Assembly: GCA_965116245.1 (NCBI GenBank)
Contig: OZ220497.1
Coordinates: 2,108,001-2,172,000 of the forward strand
DNA: 64,000 nt
Reading direction: 5' to 3'
From: Poriferisodalis sp965116245
Lineage (GTDB): Bacteria; Actinomycetota; Acidimicrobiia; Acidimicrobiales; Poriferisodalaceae
Part shown: positions 18,296 to 27,047 of the stretch, one piece after another
Numbering within the stretch: position 1 is the first letter of the stretch
Layout of the letters: every line of letters begins with the position of its first letter
Made by a program: the position numbers and the translations under genes
Notes under the pieces: model-generated
What the model saw: the letters and a program-made list of their open reading frames with translations, nothing else
The model's database searches: none
What the model was told of the DNA's origin: nothing

Positions 18296-18447
18296 CTGTC
18301 GCGCTGGGCGGAGTCGCTGGGCCGGGTCGCTGGGCCGAGTGACGGGTGCGCTCCGGCTGGCGGCGCTCTTAGCGCAGCGAGTTGGCGCCAGCTAGCCAGC
18401 GTCAGCGAGTTCTAGCCAGTTCTAGCCAGTGGGAGTTCGCTGCCGAT
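18296..18447. repeat. Convergent intergenic region with short direct repeats
   Basis: The 152 bases between convergent sulfatase and P450 genes contain GTCGCTGGGCCG twice in tandem and AGTTCTAGCC repeated near 18407-18430. GCTGGCG...CGCCAGC arms (about 18357-18397) could form a weak hairpin serving as a bidirectional terminator. Confidence 0.45.
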
Positions 18448-19686
18448 CTAGCTGGATGACGGGAAGCGGATCGGCAAGTGCCGGGGCCCGCGGACTTGAC
18501 CGCCCGCCCAGGTGACCTCGGCAGGTTCACTGACCTCGAAGTCGGGGATGCGGCGGAACCAAGTGCGCAACGCTATGTCCATCTCAAGTCGGGCCAGATT
18601 TGATCCGGCGCAACGGTGTATGCCAGCACCGAAAGCAACATGGCGATTTTGGGGCCGATCCAAGATCACCTCGTCTGGGCGTTCAAACATCTCTGGGTCT
18701 CGATTTGCGCCAGGGAAGTTCATCAGCACTTTGCTTCCCTCGGGAATGGTCACGTCGCCGATCGTTACATCGGCTGCCGCCTCGCGAGCCATAGTGACCG
18801 GCGCATAGAACCGCAGCAGTTCCTCAATGGCGGTCGGCCACAGTTCGGGTTCGGCGACCATACGTTCGCGGTCGGCGGGGTGGGTGCCGAAGTGCCAGAG
18901 GGCCGAGCCGATTGAGCTCCAGGTGGTGTCGATGCCTGCAATCAACTGCAGGTTGAGCATGCCGATCACCATGATTGGATCGATCGGGTTGCCTTCGTGA
19001 TCGGTTCCCGCCAGCAGTGACGAGACGAAACCGTCGTCGGGATTCGCGATCTTTTCCTGAACGACTTCGTTGAAGAACTTCCGGATCACCAGCCGATATT
19101 CGAGGCGTAGCTCCGGATCGGCCAGTCCGAGTTCAAGCACACATCGCACCCAATGGGTGAACTCGTCCACCCGGCTCTCGTCCACCCCGAGTAGGTGAGC
19201 AATCACCCTCGGCGGGATCTGCTGCGCGTATTGGCCAGCACCGTCAACTTTGCCCGCGCCAATGAAGTCGTCAATCAGTTGGTCGGCTAACTCCTGCGTG
19301 TATTGCCTATGCGCCTCGACTGCTTGGGGCGAGAAGTGTGGAAGCAGCAGTCGGCGTGTCCAGCCGTGAATCGGCGGATCTTCTGATATGGGCGCTGCGT
19401 TCGTGCCGTATTTTTGGTAGATCGGGTCGTTGCGAAGCTCTTCAATCACCTCGGGCGGTGGAGAGGTCACCAACACATCGCTGCTTGACATCTCCGGCAC
19501 CATCTTGGCGAGTGCTTGAACATCGTCGTAGCGGGTAGGCAGAAAGGAGCCGCCCCAGCGTTCGGTATGAGCGATCGGGCAGCGTCCGCGCAGCTCGTCC
19601 CAGACGGGTGCTGGATCGCGGACGTAGCCGGAATCGAATATGTCGTAGTCGGTTGCCCAGTCTTCTATGGGTGCGGTGTCGGCCAT
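18448..19686 (-). CDS. Cytochrome P450
   Basis: 412 residues, typical of soluble bacterial class I P450s. The haem-ligand loop AFGAGIHRCAGSNLARLEM has Cys359. The I-helix oxygen-activation segment is LIAGIDTTWSSIGSALWH, and the K-helix ExxR is in AIEELLRFYAPV. It needs a ferredoxin and reductase encoded elsewhere. It is about half identical by eye to the P450 at 20785-22011, including the GIDTTWSSIGxALWH stretch, so the two are paralogues. It is divergent from a TauD-family gene with a 106-base gap. Substrate unknown; the context suggests hydroxylation of sulfated or terpenoid compounds. Confidence 0.95.
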   Translation of the reverse strand: MADTAPIEDWATDYDIFDSGYVRDPAPVWDELRGRCPIAHTERWGGSFLPTRYDDVQALAKMVPEMSSSDVLVTSPPPEVIEELRNDPIYQKYGTNAAPISEDPPIHGWTRRLLLPHFSPQAVEAHRQYTQELADQLIDDFIGAGKVDGAGQYAQQIPPRVIAHLLGVDESRVDEFTHWVRCVLELGLADPELRLEYRLVIRKFFNEVVQEKIANPDDGFVSSLLAGTDHEGNPIDPIMVIGMLNLQLIAGIDTTWSSIGSALWHFGTHPADRERMVAEPELWPTAIEELLRFYAPVTMAREAAADVTIGDVTIPEGSKVLMNFPGANRDPEMFERPDEVILDRPQNRHVAFGAGIHRCAGSNLARLEMDIALRTWFRRIPDFEVSEPAEVTWAGGQVRGPRHLPIRFPSSS

Positions 19687-19792
19687 GTGGCTAATCTAGG
19701 TCCGGGGGAAGGCTATGGCAGGCCTACCGGGGGCTCACCGCGGTATGGAGTTCTGCATGGAGCGTCCGGCAGGCCGAGGAGGTACGCCAGTC
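19687..19792. promoter_or_regulatory. Divergent promoter region P450 / TauD with strong RBS
   Basis: The region lies between two divergent starts. AGGAGG at 19777-19782 is a consensus Shine-Dalgarno 10 bases before ATG 19793 and decides the TauD start against an upstream in-frame start at 19715. Confidence 0.55.
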
Positions 19793-20638
19793 ATGCGCAT
19801 AGACGCAGTGATACCAAAACAGTACGAGCGCATCCGCGTTGAGCCTGTGACCGGCACCATCGGTGCTGAGATCGTGGGCGTGGATCTGCGGGAGCTAGAC
19901 GACGAGCTAATCGCCGAGCTGCATGATGCGTGGATGGACCACAAGGTTCTTTTCTTTCGAGACCAGCATCTGACCCAAGCCCAACATGTCGCCTATGTAA
20001 GCGCATTCGGTGAGTTGGAGGTTCATCCCTTCACGCGCAACGTCGACGAGCACCCCGAGATCATTGTGCTGGAGTCCACCGCGGAGAAGTTCGAAGCGGC
20101 CGAGACCTGGCACTCGGACGTGACCTTCCGCGAGTGCCCACCGCTTGGCTCAATTTTGCTGGCGCGGATCGTGCCTACCTATGGCGGCGACACCTGCTGG
20201 GCCAACATGGAGCTGGCCTACGAGCAGTTGCCCGACGACATCAAGGAACAGATTGATGGCCGCTACGCCATCCATTCGTTTGTCAAGGCGTTCGGACGCA
20301 ACATGAGCGAGGTGGAGCGGGTGAAGGCTGCTGAGGACTACCCCGAACAAAAGCACCCCATAGTTCGGACTCACCCCGTGACCCAACGCAAGGGCCTCTA
20401 CGTGAACCGGCCTTTCACGCTCACGATTGACGGGATGACACCCGAAGAAAGCCGTCCGTTGCGACGCCGCTTGTTCGCCCAGGCCAGCGAACCTGAGTTT
20501 CAGTGTCGGTTCCGCTGGCGGCCAGGCTCAATCGCGCAGTGGGACAACCGCTGTACGCAGCACTACGCCGTGCCAGACCATGGTGGTCTGCATCGTCGAA
20601 TGGAGCGGGTCACGCTGCTCGGCGACCGTCCAGTTTGA
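19793..20638 (+). CDS. TauD/TfdA-family Fe(II)/2-oxoglutarate dioxygenase
   Basis: 281 residues from ATG 19793, supported by AGGAGG at 19777-19782. The N-terminus VEPVTGTIGAEIVGVDLREL is the typical TauD opening. His107 and Asp109 (ETWHSDVTFRECPP), the distal His in QWDNRCTQHYAVPDH and the Arg in HRRMERVTLLGD make the iron and 2-oxoglutarate sites. It lies between two paralogous P450 genes, one divergent and one downstream on the same strand, so it likely belongs to the same oxidative pathway. After the TGA stop the same frame stays open for about 42 basic codons (see findings). It is related to but clearly distinct from the TauD protein at 15104. Confidence 0.93.
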   Translation: MRIDAVIPKQYERIRVEPVTGTIGAEIVGVDLRELDDELIAELHDAWMDHKVLFFRDQHLTQAQHVAYVSAFGELEVHPFTRNVDEHPEIIVLESTAEKFEAAETWHSDVTFRECPPLGSILLARIVPTYGGDTCWANMELAYEQLPDDIKEQIDGRYAIHSFVKAFGRNMSEVERVKAAEDYPEQKHPIVRTHPVTQRKGLYVNRPFTLTIDGMTPEESRPLRRRLFAQASEPEFQCRFRWRPGSIAQWDNRCTQHYAVPDHGGLHRRMERVTLLGDRPV

Positions 20639-20784
20639 GTCCCGACTCCAACACGATTAGTCCAGCGAAAGACGTCCAGCAAGAAGACCCGGCAGCCGAA
20701 ATCCAACAAGAGAAATCCGGAAGAGAAATCCAGTCTGAGAAGCGTCGCTGAGACTAAGCCACACCAGGACTAAGGGGACTAGCA
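20639..20784. other. Intergenic with AAATCC-containing short repeats
   Basis: This 146-base gap holds three imperfect copies of an A-rich unit (AAATCC followed by AA/GAAGAG) around 20700-20737. The reading frame of the upstream TauD gene is open through most of it. An AGGGG motif precedes the next start. Confidence 0.35.
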
Positions 20785-22011
20785 ATGACCTACACCGATG
20801 ATGCCACCAGCGATGCCCCGCTTATGGCGCCCGTTGACGATTTCGCGACGGATTGGGATTTCAACGACCCGGCCTGGGTGAACGATCCGTTTCCCATCTG
20901 GGCGGACTTGCGCGAACGCTGTCCGATGGCCCATACGCAGCGTTTCAACGAAGGTGTCTGGTTGCCGCTGCGCTATGACGACATTGTCTCCATCGCTGGC
21001 GACACCGAAACTTTCTCTAACGTGCATCACGGCATTCGGCGTGGAGGCACAGCGGATCGTGGCTACTTCCCACCGATCAACAGCGACCCACCTGAGCATT
21101 TGGAGATTCGCAGAACGCTGTTGCCGTTTTTCGCACCTAGACGTATCGAACGTTGGCGTGAACGTATAGCAGCCGACTGTGAGCAACGCGTTCAAGTGAT
21201 CGTTGAGCGTGGGCGTGGCGATGCAGCCGTTGAGTACAGCCAGCACATTCCGGTTGGGGCAATCGCGGCCATCTTGGGAGTAGACCCTGCCGATGGCGAC
21301 CGCTTCCGTGGCTGGATCCGACAGATGCTCCAAGTCGGTGTAGACGATGCAGCAGCCATGCAACAGGGGGTGGCGGAGGTTCGCGAGTACATGCGGCGCA
21401 CGATGATTGAGCGCCGCAGTACACCCGGTGATGACCTGATAAGCCACCTCGTAACCACCGACATGGGCGGCGAACCGCTGCCAGATGACCTCATTGAGCG
21501 AATGCTGGTGTTGCAGCTCGTGGCAGGCATTGACACCACTTGGAGTTCCATCGGTGCGGCGTTGTGGCACCTAGCAGTTCACGAAGAAGACCGTCGCCGA
21601 CTCGTAGCAGAACCCGAGTTGCTGCCAACAGCCATTGAGGAGCTACTTCGTGCCTACGCGCCGGTCAACGTAGCGCGACGTGTCACCGCCGAGACAGAGA
21701 TGAACAGCGTACGGATGTGTCCCGGAGATCATCTGATGATGACGTTTCCAATCGCTTGCCGGGATCCGCAGAAGTTTGACCGAGCCGACGAGGTGATCCT
21801 CGACCGCGCCGAAAATCGGCACCTCGCTTTCGGATCGGGCATACACAGATGCCTCGGCTCGAATCTGGCACGTCTGGAAATGGAAGTCGCGCTTGAGACG
21901 TGGCTCAGGCACATTCCCGAGTACTCACTCGCCGAAGGAGCTGATGTCACCTGGTCCACGGGCCAGATCCGCGGTCCGCGGTCAGTCCCCGTTGTTGTGG
22001 ACACCGAGTAG
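20785..22011 (+). CDS. Cytochrome P450
   Basis: 408 residues. The haem loop AFGSGIHRCLGSNLARLEM has Cys356; the I-helix is LVAGIDTTWSSIGAALWH; the K-helix is AIEELLRAYAPVNVARR. The N-terminus DDFATDWDFNDPAWVNDPFPIW resembles that of the P450 at 18448. It is a soluble monooxygenase needing external redox partners. It lies 146 bases after a TauD gene on the same strand. Together the two P450s and the dioxygenase form a compact oxidative block next to sulfatases. Substrate unknown. Confidence 0.95.
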   Translation: MTYTDDATSDAPLMAPVDDFATDWDFNDPAWVNDPFPIWADLRERCPMAHTQRFNEGVWLPLRYDDIVSIAGDTETFSNVHHGIRRGGTADRGYFPPINSDPPEHLEIRRTLLPFFAPRRIERWRERIAADCEQRVQVIVERGRGDAAVEYSQHIPVGAIAAILGVDPADGDRFRGWIRQMLQVGVDDAAAMQQGVAEVREYMRRTMIERRSTPGDDLISHLVTTDMGGEPLPDDLIERMLVLQLVAGIDTTWSSIGAALWHLAVHEEDRRRLVAEPELLPTAIEELLRAYAPVNVARRVTAETEMNSVRMCPGDHLMMTFPIACRDPQKFDRADEVILDRAENRHLAFGSGIHRCLGSNLARLEMEVALETWLRHIPEYSLAEGADVTWSTGQIRGPRSVPVVVDTE

Positions 22012-22272
22012 AGCGCAGACGCTTCCCGCCAAACTTCAATGCTGAGTCAACCTAACGCTGAGTCGCTCCAGCGCTGAGTCCCGCAGCGCGGTCGCTGGGT
22101 CGCTGGGTCCCGAATCGGGTCCTCGCAGTGTTCGCCCAAATGACACTGCGGGGTGCGCTGTTGCATGGTGCGCTGTGAACTCCCTGCGACTATCGTGCCG
22201 CGACTATTGTGCAGCCACTCGGCTAGCGCCGCGTGTTCCAGGGCGTGGCGCAACAAACTTGGGGGAATTCTC
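22012..22272. repeat. Intergenic region with CGCTGAGTC / GTCGCTGG short repeats
   Basis: Around 22040-22105 the motif GCTGAGTC appears three times and GTCGCTGGGTC twice in tandem. The gap leads to a solute-binding protein gene and should hold its promoter; no clear operator is seen. Confidence 0.4.
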
Positions 22273-23970
22273 TTGAACTTGTCTAGTCGGCGTGTGAAGC
22301 GCCTCATGATGGTGTTGACGGCGTTTGCGCTAGTAGCTGCCGCCTGTGGAGGCGGAGATTCGGATTCTGATTCCGGGACCGGCGCAGCGGCAACTACTGC
22401 TGTGCCCGCCACGACAGCAGCACCGGCCGCAACGCCGACCACGCAAGCGCAGACTCAGGTGACTATCGCGCCGGTGGAGCAAACCACTACCACCATGGGC
22501 GCCGTCACGACCACTGCAGTGCCGATCCCTCCGCCGGAGGGCACGCTGCGCATGGTTGAGTTCTCGCCGGTCACCAGCTTCAATCCCGCTGCCAGCCAGA
22601 CTGCTCAAAGCGCTTACCACTATCCCGCTTACGACACGCTGACTCGGCAGCGCAACGACTTCAGTTTGGAGCCATCCCTGGCGACATCTTGGACTCAGCC
22701 ATCGCCCAACGTTTGGCGGTTCACTGTGCGAGACGACGTTGTCTTCCACGATGGCGCCAAGTTCAACGCGCAAGTCGCCGCCGACAACATGCGCTATCAC
22801 GCCAATTTCCCGGGTAACCCGAACGCAGCGACCTGGGTAGCGTTCGTTGAAGCTCGAGTGATTGACGACACCACCTTTGAGGCTGAGTTTGCGGTGCCCG
22901 CGCCGCAATTCCCGCTGGAGATGTCGATGGTGATGGGCATGATGATCAGCCCCAACGCTCTTGACGGACGCGACCTCACGCGTGACCCTCAGGGCTCGGG
23001 CCCTTGGATTTGGTCCGATGAGGACAGCCAGGCAGGCGTAACTGAGGTTTACAACCTCAACCCGGACTACTGGAATCCGGCTGACCAGGGTGTCGAGACC
23101 GTCACGGTGACCGCAGTTCCCGACAACAATGCGCGCCTGAACGCGCTGTTGACCGGTGAGGCCGACATCATGGCCACCACTCGCGATGCGCAGATTGATG
23201 CTGGTGTAGAAGCAGGCAACGTGCTGCTGTCTGTGCCTAACTTCTTTGCCTATTTGGTAATCACCGACCGTGCTGGCGAGTTCGATGAGCCACTTGCTGA
23301 TGAGCGCGTGCGACGGGCGATACTGCTCTCGTTGGACCGCCAGGCCTACGCAGACGCCGTCCACTTTGGGAAGGCCGACAGCCTCGGCGGCATATACCCG
23401 CCCGCATTCAGCCAATTCAATGTTCCCGAGCTGGACACCAAGTACAACTACGACCCCGAAGAGGCCCGGCGACTGCTCGCCGAAGCTGGTTATCCAGACG
23501 GCGTCACCGTTCGCATGCCGATCATGCCAGCCATCAACCCCATCGTGGAATTTGTGGTGCAGATGCTTGGGGCATCTGGGATCACCGTTGAGTTGATTCA
23601 GATCAACAATGGTGAACTAGGTCCGGGAACCGCGTCTGCGCGATGGGGATTTACATGGTTCCGTGACTTGCTGGTACACCCAGCGCGCGACCTTGGCAAG
23701 TTCGTGGGCGATAGCGGCCGCTACAACTCGTTCGGCCTCGACGACACTGACGACCTCGCGAGCACGCTGGTGGAAGCACTGAGTGCTGAAGATCCCGATG
23801 AGGGCCGTGCGTTGTACGCCGCAGTTATGGAGGGATTGATAGACCGGGGCATCGTGCTGCCTTTGGCTCACGGTGGCCAGAACTCCATGTATGCACCCTA
23901 TGTGGAGGGCGCCACACTGGGTTTGAACATGCAGGCACCTATGCCCTACGGCGTTCGCCTGAATCGCTAG
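22273..23970 (+). CDS. ABC importer substrate-binding lipoprotein, family 5 (dipeptide/opine/nickel type)
   Basis: About 565 residues from TTG 22273, which follows a G-rich stretch (GGGGG). A lipoprotein signal is clear: basic SSRRVKRLMM, a hydrophobic core and lipobox LVAAAC before GGGDSDSD. An ~60-residue Thr/Ala/Pro linker follows, then the SBP_bac_5 domain (LEPSLATSWTQPSPNVWRFTVRDDVVFHDG split over several strands, RDPQGSGPWIWSDED, RRAILLSLDRQAYADAV, DPEEARRLLAEAGYPDG). It is the first gene of a complete importer (permease, fused permease-ATPase, ATPase). The frame extends upstream to 22153, but that part has no signal-like features. Likely ligands are peptides, opines or other charged organics. 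Confidence 0.92.
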   Translation: MNLSSRRVKRLMMVLTAFALVAAACGGGDSDSDSGTGAAATTAVPATTAAPAATPTTQAQTQVTIAPVEQTTTTMGAVTTTAVPIPPPEGTLRMVEFSPVTSFNPAASQTAQSAYHYPAYDTLTRQRNDFSLEPSLATSWTQPSPNVWRFTVRDDVVFHDGAKFNAQVAADNMRYHANFPGNPNAATWVAFVEARVIDDTTFEAEFAVPAPQFPLEMSMVMGMMISPNALDGRDLTRDPQGSGPWIWSDEDSQAGVTEVYNLNPDYWNPADQGVETVTVTAVPDNNARLNALLTGEADIMATTRDAQIDAGVEAGNVLLSVPNFFAYLVITDRAGEFDEPLADERVRRAILLSLDRQAYADAVHFGKADSLGGIYPPAFSQFNVPELDTKYNYDPEEARRLLAEAGYPDGVTVRMPIMPAINPIVEFVVQMLGASGITVELIQINNGELGPGTASARWGFTWFRDLLVHPARDLGKFVGDSGRYNSFGLDDTDDLASTLVEALSAEDPDEGRALYAAVMEGLIDRGIVLPLAHGGQNSMYAPYVEGATLGLNMQAPMPYGVRLNR

Positions 23971-24057
23971 AGGTGTCAAGCTTGAGCAGATGAGAGGCTC
24001 AGCCAGCGAGTTCTGCTCCGCAACATAGCTGGGCTTCGCAACATAGGGGAGTGCTAG

Positions 24058-25002
24058 GTGTTTCGACTGCTAGTCGGCCGTTTGCTAGCCGCGATTCCTC
24101 TAATGCTCATGGTGGCCACGCTGGTGTTCTTCCTGGCTCAGCTAAACCCGGTTGACCCAGCGGCCACCATCATGGGCGATGATGCCGACTTGGAGTCGCT
24201 GGCGCAGAAGCGGGCTGAACTCGGCATTGACCGACCGTTGGTAGTGCAGTACTGGGACTGGCTAAGTAGCGCCGTGACCGGTGATTTAGGCACCAACTGG
24301 TTCAACGGCGAGGAGATCACCACCGAGTTACGTGATCGCATCCCCGTGACCGGTGCGATGGTGTTCGGATCGCTGATTGTTGCGCTGGTCATCGGCACAG
24401 CGTTCGGTGTGGCTGCGGCATTGAAGGCGGGCCGTTGGCAGGATCGATTCATCACGGCCACTTCGTCACTGGGTTTGGCCGTACCCAATTTCTGGATAGC
24501 GCTTCTGTTGGCCTACTACGTCGGTGTCAAGTGGGGGCGGTTGCCAGCAGTTTGGCCCATGACCCGTCCCGCATCGATAGCAGAGTGGCTTGAGGCTTTG
24601 GTGCTGCCCTGCGTTGCGCTGGGAATCTCGGCATCTGCGGCGATAGCGCGTCAGGCTCGATCGTCGATGATCGGCGTGCTGCAACGCGACTACGTCAGAA
24701 CCGCGTTGGCAAAGGGGCTACCAGTGCGACGAGTGGTTTCCCGCCATGCGATTCGTAATGCTGCCATTCCAGTGGTCACGCTTGCGGGCTTTCAGACTTC
24801 GGCCCTCATAGGCGGGTCGATATTTGTGGAGTTCGTGTTCAACGTGCCGGGGCTTGGACGCCTAGGTGTGGACGCGATATTGCGTCAGAACATGCCAGCG
24901 CTACTGGGCTTCGTATTGGTGACTTCAGCCGTAGTGGTAGTGGTCAACATTTTGCTTGACATGAGCTATGCGTGGTTGAACCCCAAGGTGAGGCCGGAAT
25001 GA
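24058..25002 (+). CDS. ABC importer permease, DppB-like
   Basis: 314 residues from GTG 24058. Six hydrophobic segments begin with LLVGRLLAAIPLMLMVATLVFFL. The DppB-type motif ELGIDRPLVVQYWDWLSSAVTGDLG is in the first periplasmic loop (positions ~58-82). The EAA-like cytoplasmic loop DYVRTALAKGLPVRRVVSRHA contacts the ATPases. It works with the fused DppC/DppD protein and the DppF-like ATPase. The stop overlaps the next start as ATGA (24999-25002), showing translational coupling. Confidence 0.94.
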   Translation: MFRLLVGRLLAAIPLMLMVATLVFFLAQLNPVDPAATIMGDDADLESLAQKRAELGIDRPLVVQYWDWLSSAVTGDLGTNWFNGEEITTELRDRIPVTGAMVFGSLIVALVIGTAFGVAAALKAGRWQDRFITATSSLGLAVPNFWIALLLAYYVGVKWGRLPAVWPMTRPASIAEWLEALVLPCVALGISASAAIARQARSSMIGVLQRDYVRTALAKGLPVRRVVSRHAIRNAAIPVVTLAGFQTSALIGGSIFVEFVFNVPGLGRLGVDAILRQNMPALLGFVLVTSAVVVVVNILLDMSYAWLNPKVRPE

Positions 25003-27047
25003 GCCAGCTTGCTCAAGCATCGTCTGACACAGATATGTCCGCACCAGCGGATTCTGTTGAAGGCGCAGAATCCGTGGCAGGCGAGGTAAGAGGACGTTTC
25101 TGGGTCCGGCTGCGACGCAACAAGGTGGCAATGGTCGGCGCCGCTTACCTGGTTCTCACGATAATCACCGCTGTTTTCGCGCCAGTATTCACCGTTCACG
25201 ATGAAACTCTCGCGACTCGTTTCCAGGACGTTCTGTTCGGTCCGGGCGAAGCTGGCTACGTGCTGGGCACTGATCACGTGGGACGTGACATCCTGACGCG
25301 GCTCTTCTACGGCGCCCGATACGCGCTGATTGCAGGAGTTGAGGCCGTACTGGTGGCGCTGACTATCGGCGTACCGCTTGGTCTTTTGATCGGTTATTTC
25401 CGCGGATGGGTAGATCGCGTCGCTATGCGCCTGGTGGAGACCGTCGTGGCCGTTCCGGCCGTAGTTATGGCTATGGCCATTATCACGGGTTTGGGCACCG
25501 GATTGACCAACGCCATGCTAGCGATCGGGTTGGTCTATTCGATGATCATCACTCGACTTACCCGTGCCGAAGTGTTCGCTGCACGGGAAGAGTTCTATGT
25601 TGATGGCGCCCGGGCGGCTGGGGCATCTGACCTACGCGTCATGTGGCGACACATTCTGCCCAACGTTGCGCCTCCGCTGATTGTGCAAACCACGCTGCTG
25701 TTTGCGCAAGCAGTCTTGGCCGAGGCGGCGCTCAGCTTTTTAGGCATCGGCGCCGATGCCAGCGAGGCGAGTTGGGGTCGCATGTTGCGCGATGCGGAGC
25801 TCAGCATCGACCGGACTATCTGGCCAGCTATTCCACCCGGGATAGCCATATTCCTCACGGTCGTGGCCTTCAATGTGTTCGGCGACGGGTTGCGTGACGC
25901 TTTTGCTCGAGAGGCCCGTGGCGGGCGGGTTGGCGTGGGCGATGTCATTCCCAGCGAACGGGTGGTACCGGCTGCTGAGCAGTCGGTCCGCAGGGACGAT
26001 TTGCTGCTGAGCTTGCGCGGCCTGGACATCGTCTTTCCCAAGCCGGGCGAACTAACCGAAATGACCGTCGTCCGCAACGTAGACCTCGATATCGGCCGGG
26101 GTGAAGTGATGGCGCTGGTGGGCGAGTCGGGTTCGGGCAAGACCATCACGGGACTTTCGCTGATGGGCTTAGTGCCCGACCCAGGCCAAGCTTCGGCGGC
26201 TTCGATCATGCTGGACGGCCGTGAACTGGTCGGCATGAATTTCAACGAGCTTCGCCGAATACGTGGCCGAGAAATCGGCATTGTCTTCCAGGAGCCCTCG
26301 GCGGCGTTGAACCCTGCCTACAGGGTTGGACGCCAAGTGGCTGAGCCGCTGCGAGTCCATCTGGGCATGAGCAAGAGCGAGGCCCGCGAGCGGGTAATCG
26401 AACTCTTCACCGAAGTCGGCATACCCGACCCGCACAAGCGAATTGACGCCTTTCCGCACCAGTTCTCTGGCGGCATGGCGCAGCGGGTAATGATCGCCAT
26501 GGCGTTGTCGTGTGAGCCGAAGCTGCTGATCGCCGACGAGCCCACGACAGCACTAGACGTGACCGTGCAGGGCCAGATGCTGGATCTCCTGGGTGATCTT
26601 GCTAGCTCGCGTGGCGTGTCGGTTTTGTTGATCACTCACGACCTGGGGGTCGTCAGTGATCTGGCCGATCGAGTAGCGGTCATGTATGCGGGAGAGATCG
26701 TCGAAACGGGGCTCCTGGGTGACGTGTTCGCCCATCCACGTCATCCCTACACCGAGGGCCTTATCGCGGCGATCCCGCGAAATGAGCCTCGCTCGGGTGA
26801 TTTGCCCACTATTCCCGGTGTGGTACCGCCACCGTGGGAGTGGCCCGAACGGTGCCACTTCGCCGATCGTTGCCAGTACGAGGAAGTCCAATGCCGACGC
26901 GGTCCAGTTGAACTAAGACCGGTCGGGGCTTCGATCGTTCGCTGCGAACGCAGCCATGAGCTTGAGTTGCGGGGCGTGCAGCACGCAGCTAGCAGCAGAG
27001 CGCCCGACGAGTCCCCAGTGCGCGGCGAGCCCGGAGCGCTGGCGTGA
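24999..27047 (+). CDS. Fused ABC permease (DppC-like) and ATPase (DppD-like)
   Basis: 682 residues from ATG 24999. Residues 1-300 are a DppC-like permease: RRNKVAMVGAAYLVLTIITA, LGTDHVGRDILTRLFYGARY, and the EAA loop EEFYVDGARAAGASDLRVMWRHILPN split across ~197-222. From about 335 a full oligopeptide-type ATPase follows: Walker A GESGSGKT (375-382), EPSAALNPAYRVG Q-loop region, signature FSGGMAQRV, Walker B KLLIADEPTTALD and a C-terminal oligopeptide-ABC Cys segment (CHFADRCQYEEVQC). One half of the ABC engine is thus covalently tied to one permease. Both ends overlap neighbours (ATGA upstream, GTGA downstream), so expression is coupled. This fusion is known in actinobacteria. Confidence 0.93.
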   Translation: MSQLAQASSDTDMSAPADSVEGAESVAGEVRGRFWVRLRRNKVAMVGAAYLVLTIITAVFAPVFTVHDETLATRFQDVLFGPGEAGYVLGTDHVGRDILTRLFYGARYALIAGVEAVLVALTIGVPLGLLIGYFRGWVDRVAMRLVETVVAVPAVVMAMAIITGLGTGLTNAMLAIGLVYSMIITRLTRAEVFAAREEFYVDGARAAGASDLRVMWRHILPNVAPPLIVQTTLLFAQAVLAEAALSFLGIGADASEASWGRMLRDAELSIDRTIWPAIPPGIAIFLTVVAFNVFGDGLRDAFAREARGGRVGVGDVIPSERVVPAAEQSVRRDDLLLSLRGLDIVFPKPGELTEMTVVRNVDLDIGRGEVMALVGESGSGKTITGLSLMGLVPDPGQASAASIMLDGRELVGMNFNELRRIRGREIGIVFQEPSAALNPAYRVGRQVAEPLRVHLGMSKSEARERVIELFTEVGIPDPHKRIDAFPHQFSGGMAQRVMIAMALSCEPKLLIADEPTTALDVTVQGQMLDLLGDLASSRGVSVLLITHDLGVVSDLADRVAVMYAGEIVETGLLGDVFAHPRHPYTEGLIAAIPRNEPRSGDLPTIPGVVPPPWEWPERCHFADRCQYEEVQCRRGPVELRPVGASIVRCERSHELELRGVQHAASSRAPDESPVRGEPGALA

